Of a stretch of DNA of 13,348 nucleotides, positions 1 to 5,458 are shown piece by piece. The notes under the pieces are model-generated. The model saw nothing but the letters and a program-made list of their open reading frames with translations, was not told where the DNA came from and ran no database searches. The stretch's first letter is position 1; every line of letters begins with the position of its first letter. Position numbers and translations under genes: made by a program. The DNA is from Candidatus Woesearchaeota archaeon (GTDB taxonomy: Archaea; Nanobdellota; Nanobdellia; Woesearchaeales; UBA11576), in NCBI GenBank assembly GCA_016219765.1, contig JACRKM010000036.1, positions 1-13,348 on the forward strand, written 5' to 3'.

Positions 1-116
1 CAGAAAGAAAGGAATTTCACGTCATCAAAGGTGCAAAGCATAATTTTGCAAAGCCAGAATTCGAAAAGGAGCTTTTGGATGCAGTCATTGCTTTCCTCAA
101 AAAAGTGCTGGTGTAG
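1..116 (+). CDS. Alpha/beta hydrolase, C-terminal end only (partial)
   Basis: An open frame enters from the left edge and ends at TAG (114-116), giving about 37 residues that finish in AFLKKVLV. It contains GAKHNF, which matches the GADHWF segment around the catalytic His of the complete hydrolase that follows, and then a C-terminal amphipathic helix of the same kind. It is therefore probably the tail of a related alpha/beta hydrolase. The next start codon lies 2 bases downstream, so the two genes look co-transcribed and may be tandem duplicates. The nucleophile and acid are outside the window, so substrate and activity cannot be judged. Confidence 0.7.
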   Translation, partial: ERKEFHVIKGAKHNFAKPEFEKELLDAVIAFLKKVLV

Positions 117-118
117 CA

Positions 119-895
119 ATGGTCACAAAAGATGTCACGTTCCAGAATAAGAAAGGCCAGGCTCTGTCAGGCATCTTGCGCTATCCCGATTCTGTCGAAG
201 AAGGCCGAAAGTTTCCTGCAGTTGTCCTGCTGCACGGCTTTGGCGAATCAAAATATCATGACTTGCCTGCGAGTCTTGCGAATTATATTATGCCGTTTGG
301 TTATGCTGTCCTGCGTTTTGACTTTCATGGGCATGGCGAGAGCGAAGGCCGCTTCGAGGACCAAACCATCACGCAGCAGATCCAGGATGTGGAGGCAGCG
401 ATCGATTTTCTTGAAGAACTGCCGATGATAGACAAAGAGCGTATTGCAGTGATTGGGACAGATCTTGGCGGCGATATAGCGATCCTCATTGCAGCGCAAG
501 ACTCTCGTGTTCGTTGTCTGGTTGTTCAGGGTGCTCGAAGCAATCTTGAGCATCATCTGCGTTCCCATCTTGCAGAGCACGAAGTCAGGGAGCTCGAGGT
601 GAAAGGATTTCACAACCATTCCATGTACAACCTGCGCAAGGACTACCTAACCTCTATACGCCGCCACGACATTTTAGAGACGCTGAAGATGGTCGCGGTT
701 CCCATACTGATTGTCCACGGAAATGATGATTTGCGTGTTCCGATTAGCGAAGCCCGTCAGCTTTTTCTTGGCGCAAAGCAACCAAAAGTGCTGGAAGAAG
801 TGGATGGTGCAGATCATTGGTTTCGACAAGAAGAGGCACGACAGTATTTTTTTGAATTGATTGTCCAATGGCTGAGGAAGTGGTTAAGAGCATAA
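119..895 (+). CDS. Alpha/beta hydrolase with Asp at the nucleophile position
   Basis: This 258-residue protein has a complete alpha/beta hydrolase fold. HGFGES (39-44) is the oxyanion-hole loop, GHGESEG (71-77) follows strand 4, the acid lies in HGNDD (Asp203 or Asp204), and the catalytic His is His233 in DGADHWF. The nucleophile elbow reads G113-T-D115-L-G117-G, so Asp replaces the usual Ser. In known families an Asp nucleophile is typical of haloalkane dehalogenases and epoxide hydrolases. The rest of the protein looks more like small esterase or acyl-peptidase hydrolases with an HGF(x)G loop, so the reaction is unknown. There is no signal peptide, so it is probably cytoplasmic. The start is supported by GGTG six bases upstream of ATG. 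The TAA stop overlaps the target duplication of the adjoining MITE. Confidence 0.88.
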   Translation: MVTKDVTFQNKKGQALSGILRYPDSVEEGRKFPAVVLLHGFGESKYHDLPASLANYIMPFGYAVLRFDFHGHGESEGRFEDQTITQQIQDVEAAIDFLEELPMIDKERIAVIGTDLGGDIAILIAAQDSRVRCLVVQGARSNLEHHLRSHLAEHEVRELEVKGFHNHSMYNLRKDYLTSIRRHDILETLKMVAVPILIVHGNDDLRVPISEARQLFLGAKQPKVLEEVDGADHWFRQEEARQYFFELIVQWLRKWLRA

Positions 896-899
896 AATC

Positions 900-1335
900 G
901 TCTCTGTAGAAAGTCTTGACGAGCCGGCACCGCAATGCTCGACGCGATCGCTCAATAAGAGCATAGCTCTTATCATCTCAAGAGCGGGCACGCCTGCGGC
1001 GCGCCCACTGCGAGTTGGGACGACAGCAGGCGGCCTGCACCACCACGCCGGGCTCGGGATAGGGAACGTGCACTCGACGAGCTGACATTCCCCAATGTGC
1101 CTTCCCCATAAGGGAGTGCCTCCCTTATCAACCCACCTCGTAGTATTTCGCTTCGCTCAATACTAATCAATGTTCGTCGTCCGATTGAAGCGAAGCGGAA
1201 ATCGGACTGGAGTTCGAGTGCCAGCGGATCGATGGCCGCTGGGGGCGTCCAACTTGTCGGCGTGTTTGTGTGTTTTTCTATCTCTCGCGATAAGGCGGTG
1301 GTGGTGAGTGTGCCGGCGCTATTTTCTACAGAGAC
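900..1335. mobile_element. MITE-A: non-autonomous transposable element
   Basis: A 436-base element without coding capacity fills most of the 501-base gap between two genes. Its ends are inverted repeats: CTCTGTAGAAA at the left and TTTCTACAGAG at the right, plus subterminal GCCGGCAC (922-929) matched by GTGCCGGC (1311-1318). ATAAAATC at 892-899 is repeated at 1337-1344, consistent with an 8-9 base target duplication that overlaps the stop of the upstream hydrolase. It shares both ends and several internal blocks with MITE-B at 5086-5393, including the hairpin ATAAGAGC-ATA-GCTCTTAT (955-973). Relative to MITE-B it carries about 140 extra bases (around 1098-1243) holding further hairpins. No transposase frame is present, so it must have moved in trans. 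The transposase family is not assigned. Confidence 0.87.
1108..1242 (+). repeat. Hairpin module nested in MITE-A
   Basis: Four perfect hairpins follow one another. ATAAGGGAG/CTCCCTTAT pairs 1108-1116 with 1120-1128. TAGTATT/AATACTA pairs 1141-1147 with 1159-1165 around loop TCGCTTCGCTC. GTCCGATT/AATCGGAC pairs 1179-1186 with 1200-1207 around loop GAAGCGAAGCGGA. CCAGCGG/CCGCTGG pairs 1221-1227 with 1236-1242. The loops of the second and third contain complementary 9-mers (CGCTTCGCT and AGCGAAGCG). The first two hairpins and the linker CCCTTATCAACCC recur on the minus strand beside tRNA-Ser (4846-4911). MITE-B lacks the block, so it looks like a separate insertion. Confidence 0.75.
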
Positions 1336-1359
1336 GATAAAATCGATACGTATATATAC

Positions 1360-1367
1360 TATAAAAG
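1360..1367 (+). promoter_or_regulatory. Candidate TATA box of the HAD-HIT-CorA operon
   Basis: TATAAAAG lies 30 bases before the first start codon of the operon, just downstream of MITE-A and its target duplication. A second AT-rich run, TATATATA (1351-1358), is an alternative. Typical archaeal spacing predicts initiation at about 1378-1390, so the leader would be very short and would carry the GGTGG ribosome site at 1389-1392 or nearby. The whole promoter lies outside the MITE, but any upstream control site has been displaced by it. Confidence 0.55.
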
Positions 1368-1396
1368 AGCGTTATACTCATAAAAAAGGTGGCTTT

Positions 1397-2044
1397 ATGA
1401 TACGCTTTGTCTCATTCGATCTCTATAACTGCCTTGTTGATCTGCGCCTTGATGAAAAGATCTGGGATCTTGCCATCCCTTCTTTCTATGCTCGGGAAAG
1501 GAACGTTCCGTTTGACAAAGCATACGAGCGCGTCTCACGCGAGTATGCTCTGCACGGCAAAGATGACCCTGCGTTTCGTGATGTAGAGTATTGGTTCCGT
1601 CACCTCAAGCTCAAGTCTGACTGGCGGTCTGTATTCGATGAGGTGAATGACAATGCGATCACATTTGTATTTGATGATGTCCGAAGGACGTTGCCGTCGC
1701 TCCAGAAGCGATACTCGCTTGTTGTCTTCACCGCAGAGAAAAAGGAATATGCCGTAAAAAAACTTGAGATCACGAAATTGCGTCCGTATTTTACTGAAGT
1801 CTTTTCTACGCACGAATTTGGCGATCGTGCAAAGTCCGCGCAGGGTTTCATGTGGTTATCAAAGAAGCTCAAGTGCGACCCTTCAGAGGTTGTCCATGTC
1901 GGAGATGATCGCCGATTCGACTATGCGCTGCCGCGTGAAGTAGGAATGCGCAGTTTCCTTGTTGACCGTACTGGTTTTGAGCAAGGCCCGGACGTGGTCC
2001 GCAGCATTGTTGATGTGGAAACAGAACTGATGCCGCCAGAGTAG
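1397..2044 (+). CDS. HAD-superfamily hydrolase (haloacid dehalogenase-like, DxY type)
   Basis: This 215-residue HAD-fold protein has all four motifs. Motif I is SFDLYNCLVD with nucleophile Asp8 and Tyr10 at the +2 position, motif II is Thr112 in VVFTAEKK, motif III is Lys146, and motif IV is VGDDRRFD (Asp170, Asp171, Asp175). A helical cap lies at about residues 18-95. Tyr at +2 is the form seen in L-2-haloacid dehalogenases (FDxYGTL), while most HAD phosphatases have Asp there, so the true substrate is open. The frame stays open upstream into MITE-A, but ATG at 1397 is preferred because GGTGG precedes it by 4 bases. It is the first gene of a four-gene operon and is followed by a second HAD-fold gene. 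Confidence 0.85.
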   Translation: MIRFVSFDLYNCLVDLRLDEKIWDLAIPSFYARERNVPFDKAYERVSREYALHGKDDPAFRDVEYWFRHLKLKSDWRSVFDEVNDNAITFVFDDVRRTLPSLQKRYSLVVFTAEKKEYAVKKLEITKLRPYFTEVFSTHEFGDRAKSAQGFMWLSKKLKCDPSEVVHVGDDRRFDYALPREVGMRSFLVDRTGFEQGPDVVRSIVDVETELMPPE

Positions 2045-2081
2045 AATGAAAAAATATGATGTAAGATGAGTCGGTGAAATG

Positions 2082-2762
2082 ATGAGATTTAAGCTTGTGT
2101 GTTTCGATTCAGCATGTATAATTGAACCGTTTGATCTCTGGTTCAAGCTTCACGGGTTGATGGAGACGAGGGACGCGGCAGCAGAAATTATTGCTGAGTA
2201 CCACGAAAAGGACGACCGGAGATTTGCGCAAGAGTCGATTCGAATGTGGAAGCAGCATGACGCGGGAGCATATATGAAATTAGTCGATCAGGTTCAGTTC
2301 GCTAATGGCGCAAAGGAGGCGGTGGCCGAGCTGCACAAGATTGGTTACGCTGTCGCGCTGGTTGGCGAAGAGCCATCTCAGCTTGGCAAACGCGCAAAAG
2401 TTGAGCTGGGTTTTGATCTTGAGTTCACCAATGACATCTTTCTGGATAATAATTGTTTCACAGGTTTTTTCGACTGGTTTGTAACGCCGCAGACGAAGTT
2501 GAAGGTGCTGCGCGACCGGCTCATGGAACGCAAACTGCTGCTAAAGGATGTCGTGTACGTGACAGGAAATTCAGACGACGTGAAGATTATGAAGCAGGCG
2601 GGCATTGGCATCGCTTACTGTGCAACATCAGTTCCATTGAAAGAGTCAGCCAACGCGATCATTCGTGAAAGAAATCTCCTGCTGATTCCACCGCAAATCC
2701 GGAAGATTGAAAAAGAAGGCACCGCCGCGGACATTTTCGATAAACATTTGGCAGCAAGGTGA
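2082..2762 (+). CDS. HAD-fold protein with degenerate catalytic motifs (SerB-like, possibly inactive)
   Basis: This 226-residue protein resembles the phosphoserine phosphatase branch of the HAD fold, including a C1 cap at about 15-75 and a core ending in AGIGIAY. Its motifs are altered. Motif I is CFDSACII, where nucleophile Asp9 is kept but the +2 general acid is Ala11. Motif II reads ALVGEEP with Gly95 where Ser or Thr is expected. Lys139 is kept. Motif IV is TGNSDD, with Asn163 in place of the Mg-binding Asp. Phosphatase activity is therefore doubtful and a binding or scaffold role is possible. GGTGA at 2073-2077 sits one base before ATG 2079 and four before ATG 2082, and four matches the spacing of its neighbours, so 2082 is chosen. 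The HIT start follows 4 bases after its stop. Confidence 0.8.
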   Translation: MRFKLVCFDSACIIEPFDLWFKLHGLMETRDAAAEIIAEYHEKDDRRFAQESIRMWKQHDAGAYMKLVDQVQFANGAKEAVAELHKIGYAVALVGEEPSQLGKRAKVELGFDLEFTNDIFLDNNCFTGFFDWFVTPQTKLKVLRDRLMERKLLLKDVVYVTGNSDDVKIMKQAGIGIAYCATSVPLKESANAIIRERNLLLIPPQIRKIEKEGTAADIFDKHLAAR

Positions 2763-2766
2763 GCGC

Positions 2767-3192
2767 TTGACAGACTGCATTTTTTGCAAAATAATCAGGG
2801 GCGAGATCCCGTGCACAAAGATTTACGAGAATCACAAGGCCTTGGCATTCTTGGATATCAATCCAATAAACAATGGACACGCGCTTGTTATGCCAAAAGA
2901 GCACCATGAGACTCTTCTTGATACGCCTGATGAAGTGCTTGCGGAGACTGTCAAGCTTGCAAAGCGCGTCGCCAAAGCAGTGAAAGAAGGAACCGGCGCT
3001 GATGGTGTAAATCTGGGGCAGAATAATTTTCGCGCTGCAGGCCAGCTGGTGTTCCACCTGCACTTCCATGTCATCCCCCGTTTTGAGGGCGATGGCTTCC
3101 ATCATTGGCAAGGGCACAAGTATGCGTCCGCACAGCAGGTGCAGGATGTGGCAAAAAAGATTCGCGAAAAGCTTGAGACACAAAACGAGTGA
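2767..3192 (+). CDS. HIT-family nucleotide-binding protein (Hint-like)
   Basis: This 141-residue histidine-triad protein has the signature HLHFHVIPR near its C-terminus (His97, His99, His101, with His99 the expected catalytic residue) and an N-terminal CIFCKIIRGEIP segment typical of Hint-type members, where the Cys pair often binds zinc. Family members hydrolyse nucleoside phosphoramidates or aminoacyl-adenylates in the cytoplasm. TTG at 2767 is taken as the start because GGTGA overlapping the preceding stop lies 4 bases upstream and the protein then begins exactly at the conserved N-terminus. An upstream in-frame ATG at 2707 would add 20 residues inside the previous gene. It lies between the second HAD gene and corA, with 4-base gaps on both sides. 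Confidence 0.93.
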   Translation: MTDCIFCKIIRGEIPCTKIYENHKALAFLDINPINNGHALVMPKEHHETLLDTPDEVLAETVKLAKRVAKAVKEGTGADGVNLGQNNFRAAGQLVFHLHFHVIPRFEGDGFHHWQGHKYASAQQVQDVAKKIREKLETQNE

Positions 3193-3196
3193 TACG

Positions 3197-4159
3197 ATGA
3201 TTGACATATTCATTTACGATGGCACCACGATTAAGAAAGGAAAACTCAAGGACTTGCCAGGCTTCAAGACCAACAGGCACTGGATTGATTTGATCAATCC
3301 GACAAAAGAAGAGGTAGACAAGCTTGCCGAAGCCTATGAGTTACACCCCCTCACTGCTGAAGACCTTCTCAACGTGAATACGCGCGTCAAAATCGAAGAC
3401 TTTCCAAATTACCTGGTCTGTGTCTTTTATGGGATTACGAAAAATGCGGGTGTGGAGCTCGTCGAAGTGGATTGCGTCATCGGAGAGAATTTTGTCATCA
3501 GTAATCACAAGGACGTGCTCCCTTCCTTTGAGGAATTGAAGTCTGTCCCTGATAAGCTCGATCACGTAATGAAAAAAGGCACTGATTTTTTATTCCACCG
3601 GTTACTGGATCATGAGATTGACAATTTCTTTCCTGTTTTGCAGAGCATTGACGACGAGATCGAACCGATTGAGAACGAAGCACTTTCAAACCCGCGCCCC
3701 GAACTTATGCGTAAGATCCTCAACCTCAAACGATCCCTTTCGCAGGTGAAGAAGATAACTGTTCCGCAGCGTGAGAAAATAGGAAATCTCGCCAAAGAAG
3801 AACACAGATTCATATCAAAGAAAGCGATGCCTTACTTTCACGATGTCTATGATCACGCGATCCGCATTGCCGACACGCTTGATGCGAATCGCGAAGCTGT
3901 CGCCAACACCTTTGAGATGTACATGTCTGCAGTCTCGAACAACACGAATGACGTAATGAAAATGCTGAGCATGATAGCGACGATCGCTCTTCCCCTGACG
4001 GTAATATCAGGTATTTATGGTACGAACTTCCAGGAGTTGCCAGGCCAAGAGTTCCCTCACAGCTTCTGGATCATGGTCAGCATCATGTTCTTGCTGTCGA
4101 TAACGATGCTGTATTACTTCAAGAAGAAGGGATGGATCTTCTCAGGCCGCCGAGCGTGA
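3197..4159 (+). CDS. corA: CorA-family divalent cation transporter, YGTN variant
   Basis: This 320-residue membrane protein has the CorA plan: a soluble N-terminal alpha/beta domain, a long helical stalk at about 150-255, TM1 at about 254-275 (IATIALPLTVISGIYG), a short periplasmic loop rich in acidic residues, TM2 at about 288-308, and a basic tail KKKGWIF. CorA channels form pentamers that import Mg2+ and related cations. The pore signature, normally GMN, reads Y274-G-T276-N277, so Met is replaced by Thr. ATG 3197 is chosen because it begins the family N-terminus 4 bases after the HIT stop; the upstream frame runs through the HIT gene. It is the last gene of the operon and ends in a hairpin shared with the convergent gene. 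Confidence 0.93.
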   Translation: MIDIFIYDGTTIKKGKLKDLPGFKTNRHWIDLINPTKEEVDKLAEAYELHPLTAEDLLNVNTRVKIEDFPNYLVCVFYGITKNAGVELVEVDCVIGENFVISNHKDVLPSFEELKSVPDKLDHVMKKGTDFLFHRLLDHEIDNFFPVLQSIDDEIEPIENEALSNPRPELMRKILNLKRSLSQVKKITVPQREKIGNLAKEEHRFISKKAMPYFHDVYDHAIRIADTLDANREAVANTFEMYMSAVSNNTNDVMKMLSMIATIALPLTVISGIYGTNFQELPGQEFPHSFWIMVSIMFLLSITMLYYFKKKGWIFSGRRA

Positions 4160-4193
4160 ACTGAGCTACACATCATCTCGTCACTCTCAGTTC
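4158..4193. terminator. Hairpin between convergent stop codons
   Basis: GAACTGAG (4158-4165) and CTCAGTTC (4186-4193) form a perfect 8-base stem with a 20-base loop. The stem overlaps the TGA of corA (4157-4159) and the TGA of the minus-strand gene (4187-4189). A symmetric stem could help end both convergent transcripts. No strong T-run follows on either strand, so intrinsic termination is uncertain. Confidence 0.5.
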
Positions 4194-4633
4194 AATCGTG
4201 TTTCAAGTCCTTGAAACAGGTTTTGCTGCGATGCACACAAGTAAGAATCTTCGCTAAGTTCTGCAGGAAAGTGTTCCATTACGTACGCGATGGCGAAGTG
4301 AACAAATGGAGGGCGATATGTTGGGTCCTTGATGTCCCACAAGAAGCAGCCTCCCTTGAATACCACCCTTGCAAGAAATCCAAATTCCTTTGCGTCTACT
4401 TCATATTCTCCGATCGTGACTTGTTTTCGTGCAGAGTCGTAACGAACATCAATACGTGTTTGCTCGGTTGTTTGAACTTGCAGTCTATATTCTCCAGCAG
4501 TAAGTTTGGCGACAAGCATGCAGAAATCAGGGGTCGGAATTGACAAATCTCCAATATCAACTTTCCGGGTGTTTCCAAACGAGTAGCCCGCGTACACTTC
4601 TCCTTTATTCTTAGTCTTCAAAATTTCTACCAT
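4187..4633 (-). CDS. Hypothetical protein, 148 aa
   Basis: I do not recognise this family. The protein is soluble, without signal peptide or membrane helix. Residues 1-100 look beta-rich (alternating segments such as GEYRLQVQTTEQTRIDVRYD and KQVTIGEYEVD), followed by a more helical part including FVHFAIAYVMEHFP. There are three Cys but no paired metal motif. ATG at 4631-4633 is preferred over an upstream in-frame ATG because GGAGG lies seven bases before it. It lies downstream of the two tRNA genes, on the same strand, and is convergent with corA. Function unknown. Confidence 0.72.
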   Translation of the reverse strand: MVEILKTKNKGEVYAGYSFGNTRKVDIGDLSIPTPDFCMLVAKLTAGEYRLQVQTTEQTRIDVRYDSARKQVTIGEYEVDAKEFGFLARVVFKGGCFLWDIKDPTYRPPFVHFAIAYVMEHFPAELSEDSYLCASQQNLFQGLETRLN

Positions 4634-4657
4634 GATACTTCCTCCAATTATGTAAAA

Positions 4658-4672
4658 CGCCACGGCCCAGAC
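4658..4672 (-). repeat. Detached copy of the tRNA-Ser 3' end
   Basis: ACGCCACGGCCCAGA here is identical to 4728-4742, which covers the last 14 bases of tRNA-Ser(GGA) and one flanking base. The two copies are in direct orientation 70 bases apart. The T-loop and rest of the tRNA are absent, so this is a fragment. Duplicated tRNA 3' ends are the usual trace of integrase attachment sites, but a small segmental duplication would look the same. Confidence 0.65.
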
Positions 4673-4728
4673 AACGTCACTCTCGTTCCGAGTCTGGCCC
4701 GCGGCCTTTCGTTTACTTGTTTCTTATA

Positions 4729-4812
4729 CGCCACGGCCCAGATTTGAACTGGGATACCCTTTCGGGAACAAGCTTTCCAGGCTTGCGCAATACCAGGTTA
4801 TGCGACCGTGGC
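4729..4812 (-). tRNA. tRNA-Ser(GGA)
   Basis: This 84-nt type II tRNA has a perfect 7-bp acceptor stem (GCCACGG/CCGTGGC), an anticodon arm CAAGC-CTGGAAA-GCTTG with anticodon GGA (reads UCC/UCU), a long variable arm with stem CCC-GAAA-GGG, and a T-arm CCCAG-TTCAAAT-CTGGG. The discriminator base is G, as expected for serine, and CCA is not encoded. It lies about 150 bases downstream of tRNA-Met on the same strand with no clear promoter of its own, so the two may be co-transcribed. Partial copies of its 5' end (4911-4940) and 3' end (4658-4672) flank it. Confidence 0.96.
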
Positions 4813-4845
4813 ATGTTGAAAAAATTTTCCCATCCGAGATGCGTC

Positions 4846-4911
4846 AGACTTCCGGAGCGTAGCGGAGGAAGTCTTACTCGACTGGGGTTGATAAGGGCAG
4901 TCTGCCCTTAT
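4846..4911 (-). repeat. Two-hairpin module between the tRNA genes
   Basis: On the minus strand ATAAGGGCA/TGCCCTTAT pairs (4911-4903 with 4899-4891), followed by CAACCCC and a second stem AGACTTCC/GGAAGTCT (4874-4867 with 4853-4846) around loop TCCGCTACGCTCC. The order, the linker CCCTTATCAACCC and the loop type match the module inside MITE-A (1108-1165), although the stem sequences differ and remain perfectly paired in each copy. The block lies between direct repeats of the tRNA-Ser 5' end (4784-4813 and 4911-4940). Confidence 0.75.
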
Positions 4912-4940
4912 GCGCGGTGCCAGGTTGTGCCACCGTAGCA
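4911..4940 (-). pseudogene. tRNA-Ser 5'-half fragment
   Basis: Thirty bases match the first part of tRNA-Ser (4784-4813) at 24 positions, in the same orientation: acceptor 5' strand GCTACGG, D-arm with AACCTGG, then GCGCA. Five of the six differences are transitions. No anticodon loop with T33, no T-arm and no matching 3' acceptor strand follow, so it cannot fold into a tRNA here. It is best read as an old partial duplicate cut off by the two-hairpin module. Confidence 0.7.
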
Positions 4941-4959
4941 GTTTGGTGAAATGATTTAA

Positions 4960-5034
4960 TGCCGCCGCGGGGATTTGAGCCCCGGACTTCGAGATTATGA
5001 GTCTCGCACTCTAACCAGGCTGAGTTACGGCGGC
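4960..5034 (-). tRNA. tRNA-Met(CAU), elongator type
   Basis: This 75-nt tRNA has acceptor stem GCCGCCG/CGGCGGC, a D-arm with CTCAG and CCTGG, an anticodon arm CGAGA-CTCATAA-TCTCG with anticodon CAT, T-arm CGGGG-CTCAAAT-CCCCG and discriminator A. CCA is not encoded. It lacks the three consecutive G-C pairs in the anticodon stem that mark initiator tRNA, so it is an elongator Met tRNA; an Ile tRNA with modified C34 cannot be wholly excluded. Its TATA box lies 29 bases upstream. Confidence 0.94.
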
Positions 5035-5062
5035 GCGGTTGTTGTGCGAAACTGGAGAATGG

Positions 5063-5072
5063 TATTTAAAAG
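5063..5072 (-). promoter_or_regulatory. TATA box of tRNA-Met
   Basis: The minus strand reads CTTTTAAATA about 29 bases before the tRNA 5' end, the spacing expected for an archaeal promoter that starts transcription at or just before the mature tRNA. The target duplication of MITE-B begins only 5 bases upstream, so the insertion stopped just short of the core promoter. Confidence 0.65.
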
Positions 5073-5085
5073 TTTTCTTGCATGA

Positions 5086-5393
5086 GGCTCTGTAGAAAGT
5101 CTCGACAAGCCAGCACCGCGATGCTCGACGCATAAGAGCATAGCTCTTATCATCTCAAGAGCGGGCATGCCTGCGGCGCGCCCACTGAGGTGAAGATCAA
5201 GATATCGTTTATACGCCATTGTGTTTTTCCTTGCGCTCACTCACCACCACGCCAAGCTCGTGATACCGCAGTAATTCGTTATGGTCGACATTCCCCGATG
5301 GGGCGTCCCCCTTGTCGGCGCGCAGGTGCTTCTTTCTATCTCTCGCAAAGGGGCGGTGGTGGTGAGCGTGCCGGTGCTATTTTCTACAGAGCC
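5086..5393. mobile_element. MITE-B: non-autonomous transposable element
   Basis: This 308-base element has perfect 13-base terminal inverted repeats (GGCTCTGTAGAAA / TTTCTACAGAGCC) and is flanked by an exact 9-base direct repeat, CTTGCATGA, at 5077-5085 and 5394-5402. Its left 100 bases differ from MITE-A by a handful of substitutions plus one indel and include the same hairpin ATAAGAGC-ATA-GCTCTTAT (5132-5150) and GC-rich block. Its right end also matches MITE-A. It holds no transposase frame. It lies between the S10 gene and the tRNA-Met promoter and fills most of a 424-base gap. The exact target duplication suggests it inserted more recently than MITE-A. Confidence 0.92.
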
Positions 5394-5458
5394 CTTGCAT
5401 GAAAGATAGTATCACCAAGTCACAGATGGTAACTATTGATTTTTTTGAGAAGAAGTGG

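Noticed and set aside
973..1170. Minus-strand 65-codon frame inside MITE-A
   Set aside because: It is Arg/Ser/Gly-rich, covers palindromes, is not preserved in MITE-B and has no ribosome site, so it is not a transposase remnant.
1232..1396. Extended N-terminus of the first HAD protein
   Set aside because: The in-frame extension lies in MITE-A and the promoter; the HAD motif I and ribosome site place the start at 1397.
4717..4938. Plus-strand frame across the tRNA-Ser region
   Set aside because: It runs antisense through a tRNA gene and hairpins; not a protein gene.
4846..4940. Intron-containing or split tRNA between tRNA-Met and tRNA-Ser
   Set aside because: The 5' half matches tRNA-Ser, but no anticodon loop with T33, no bulge-helix-bulge and no T-arm can be found.
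4960..5034. Initiator tRNA-Met
   Set aside because: The anticodon stem is CGAGA/TCTCG and lacks the three G-C pairs required of initiator tRNA.
5190..5402. Plus-strand 70-codon frame inside MITE-B
   Set aside because: It spans the inverted repeat and is not shared with MITE-A; compositional artefact.
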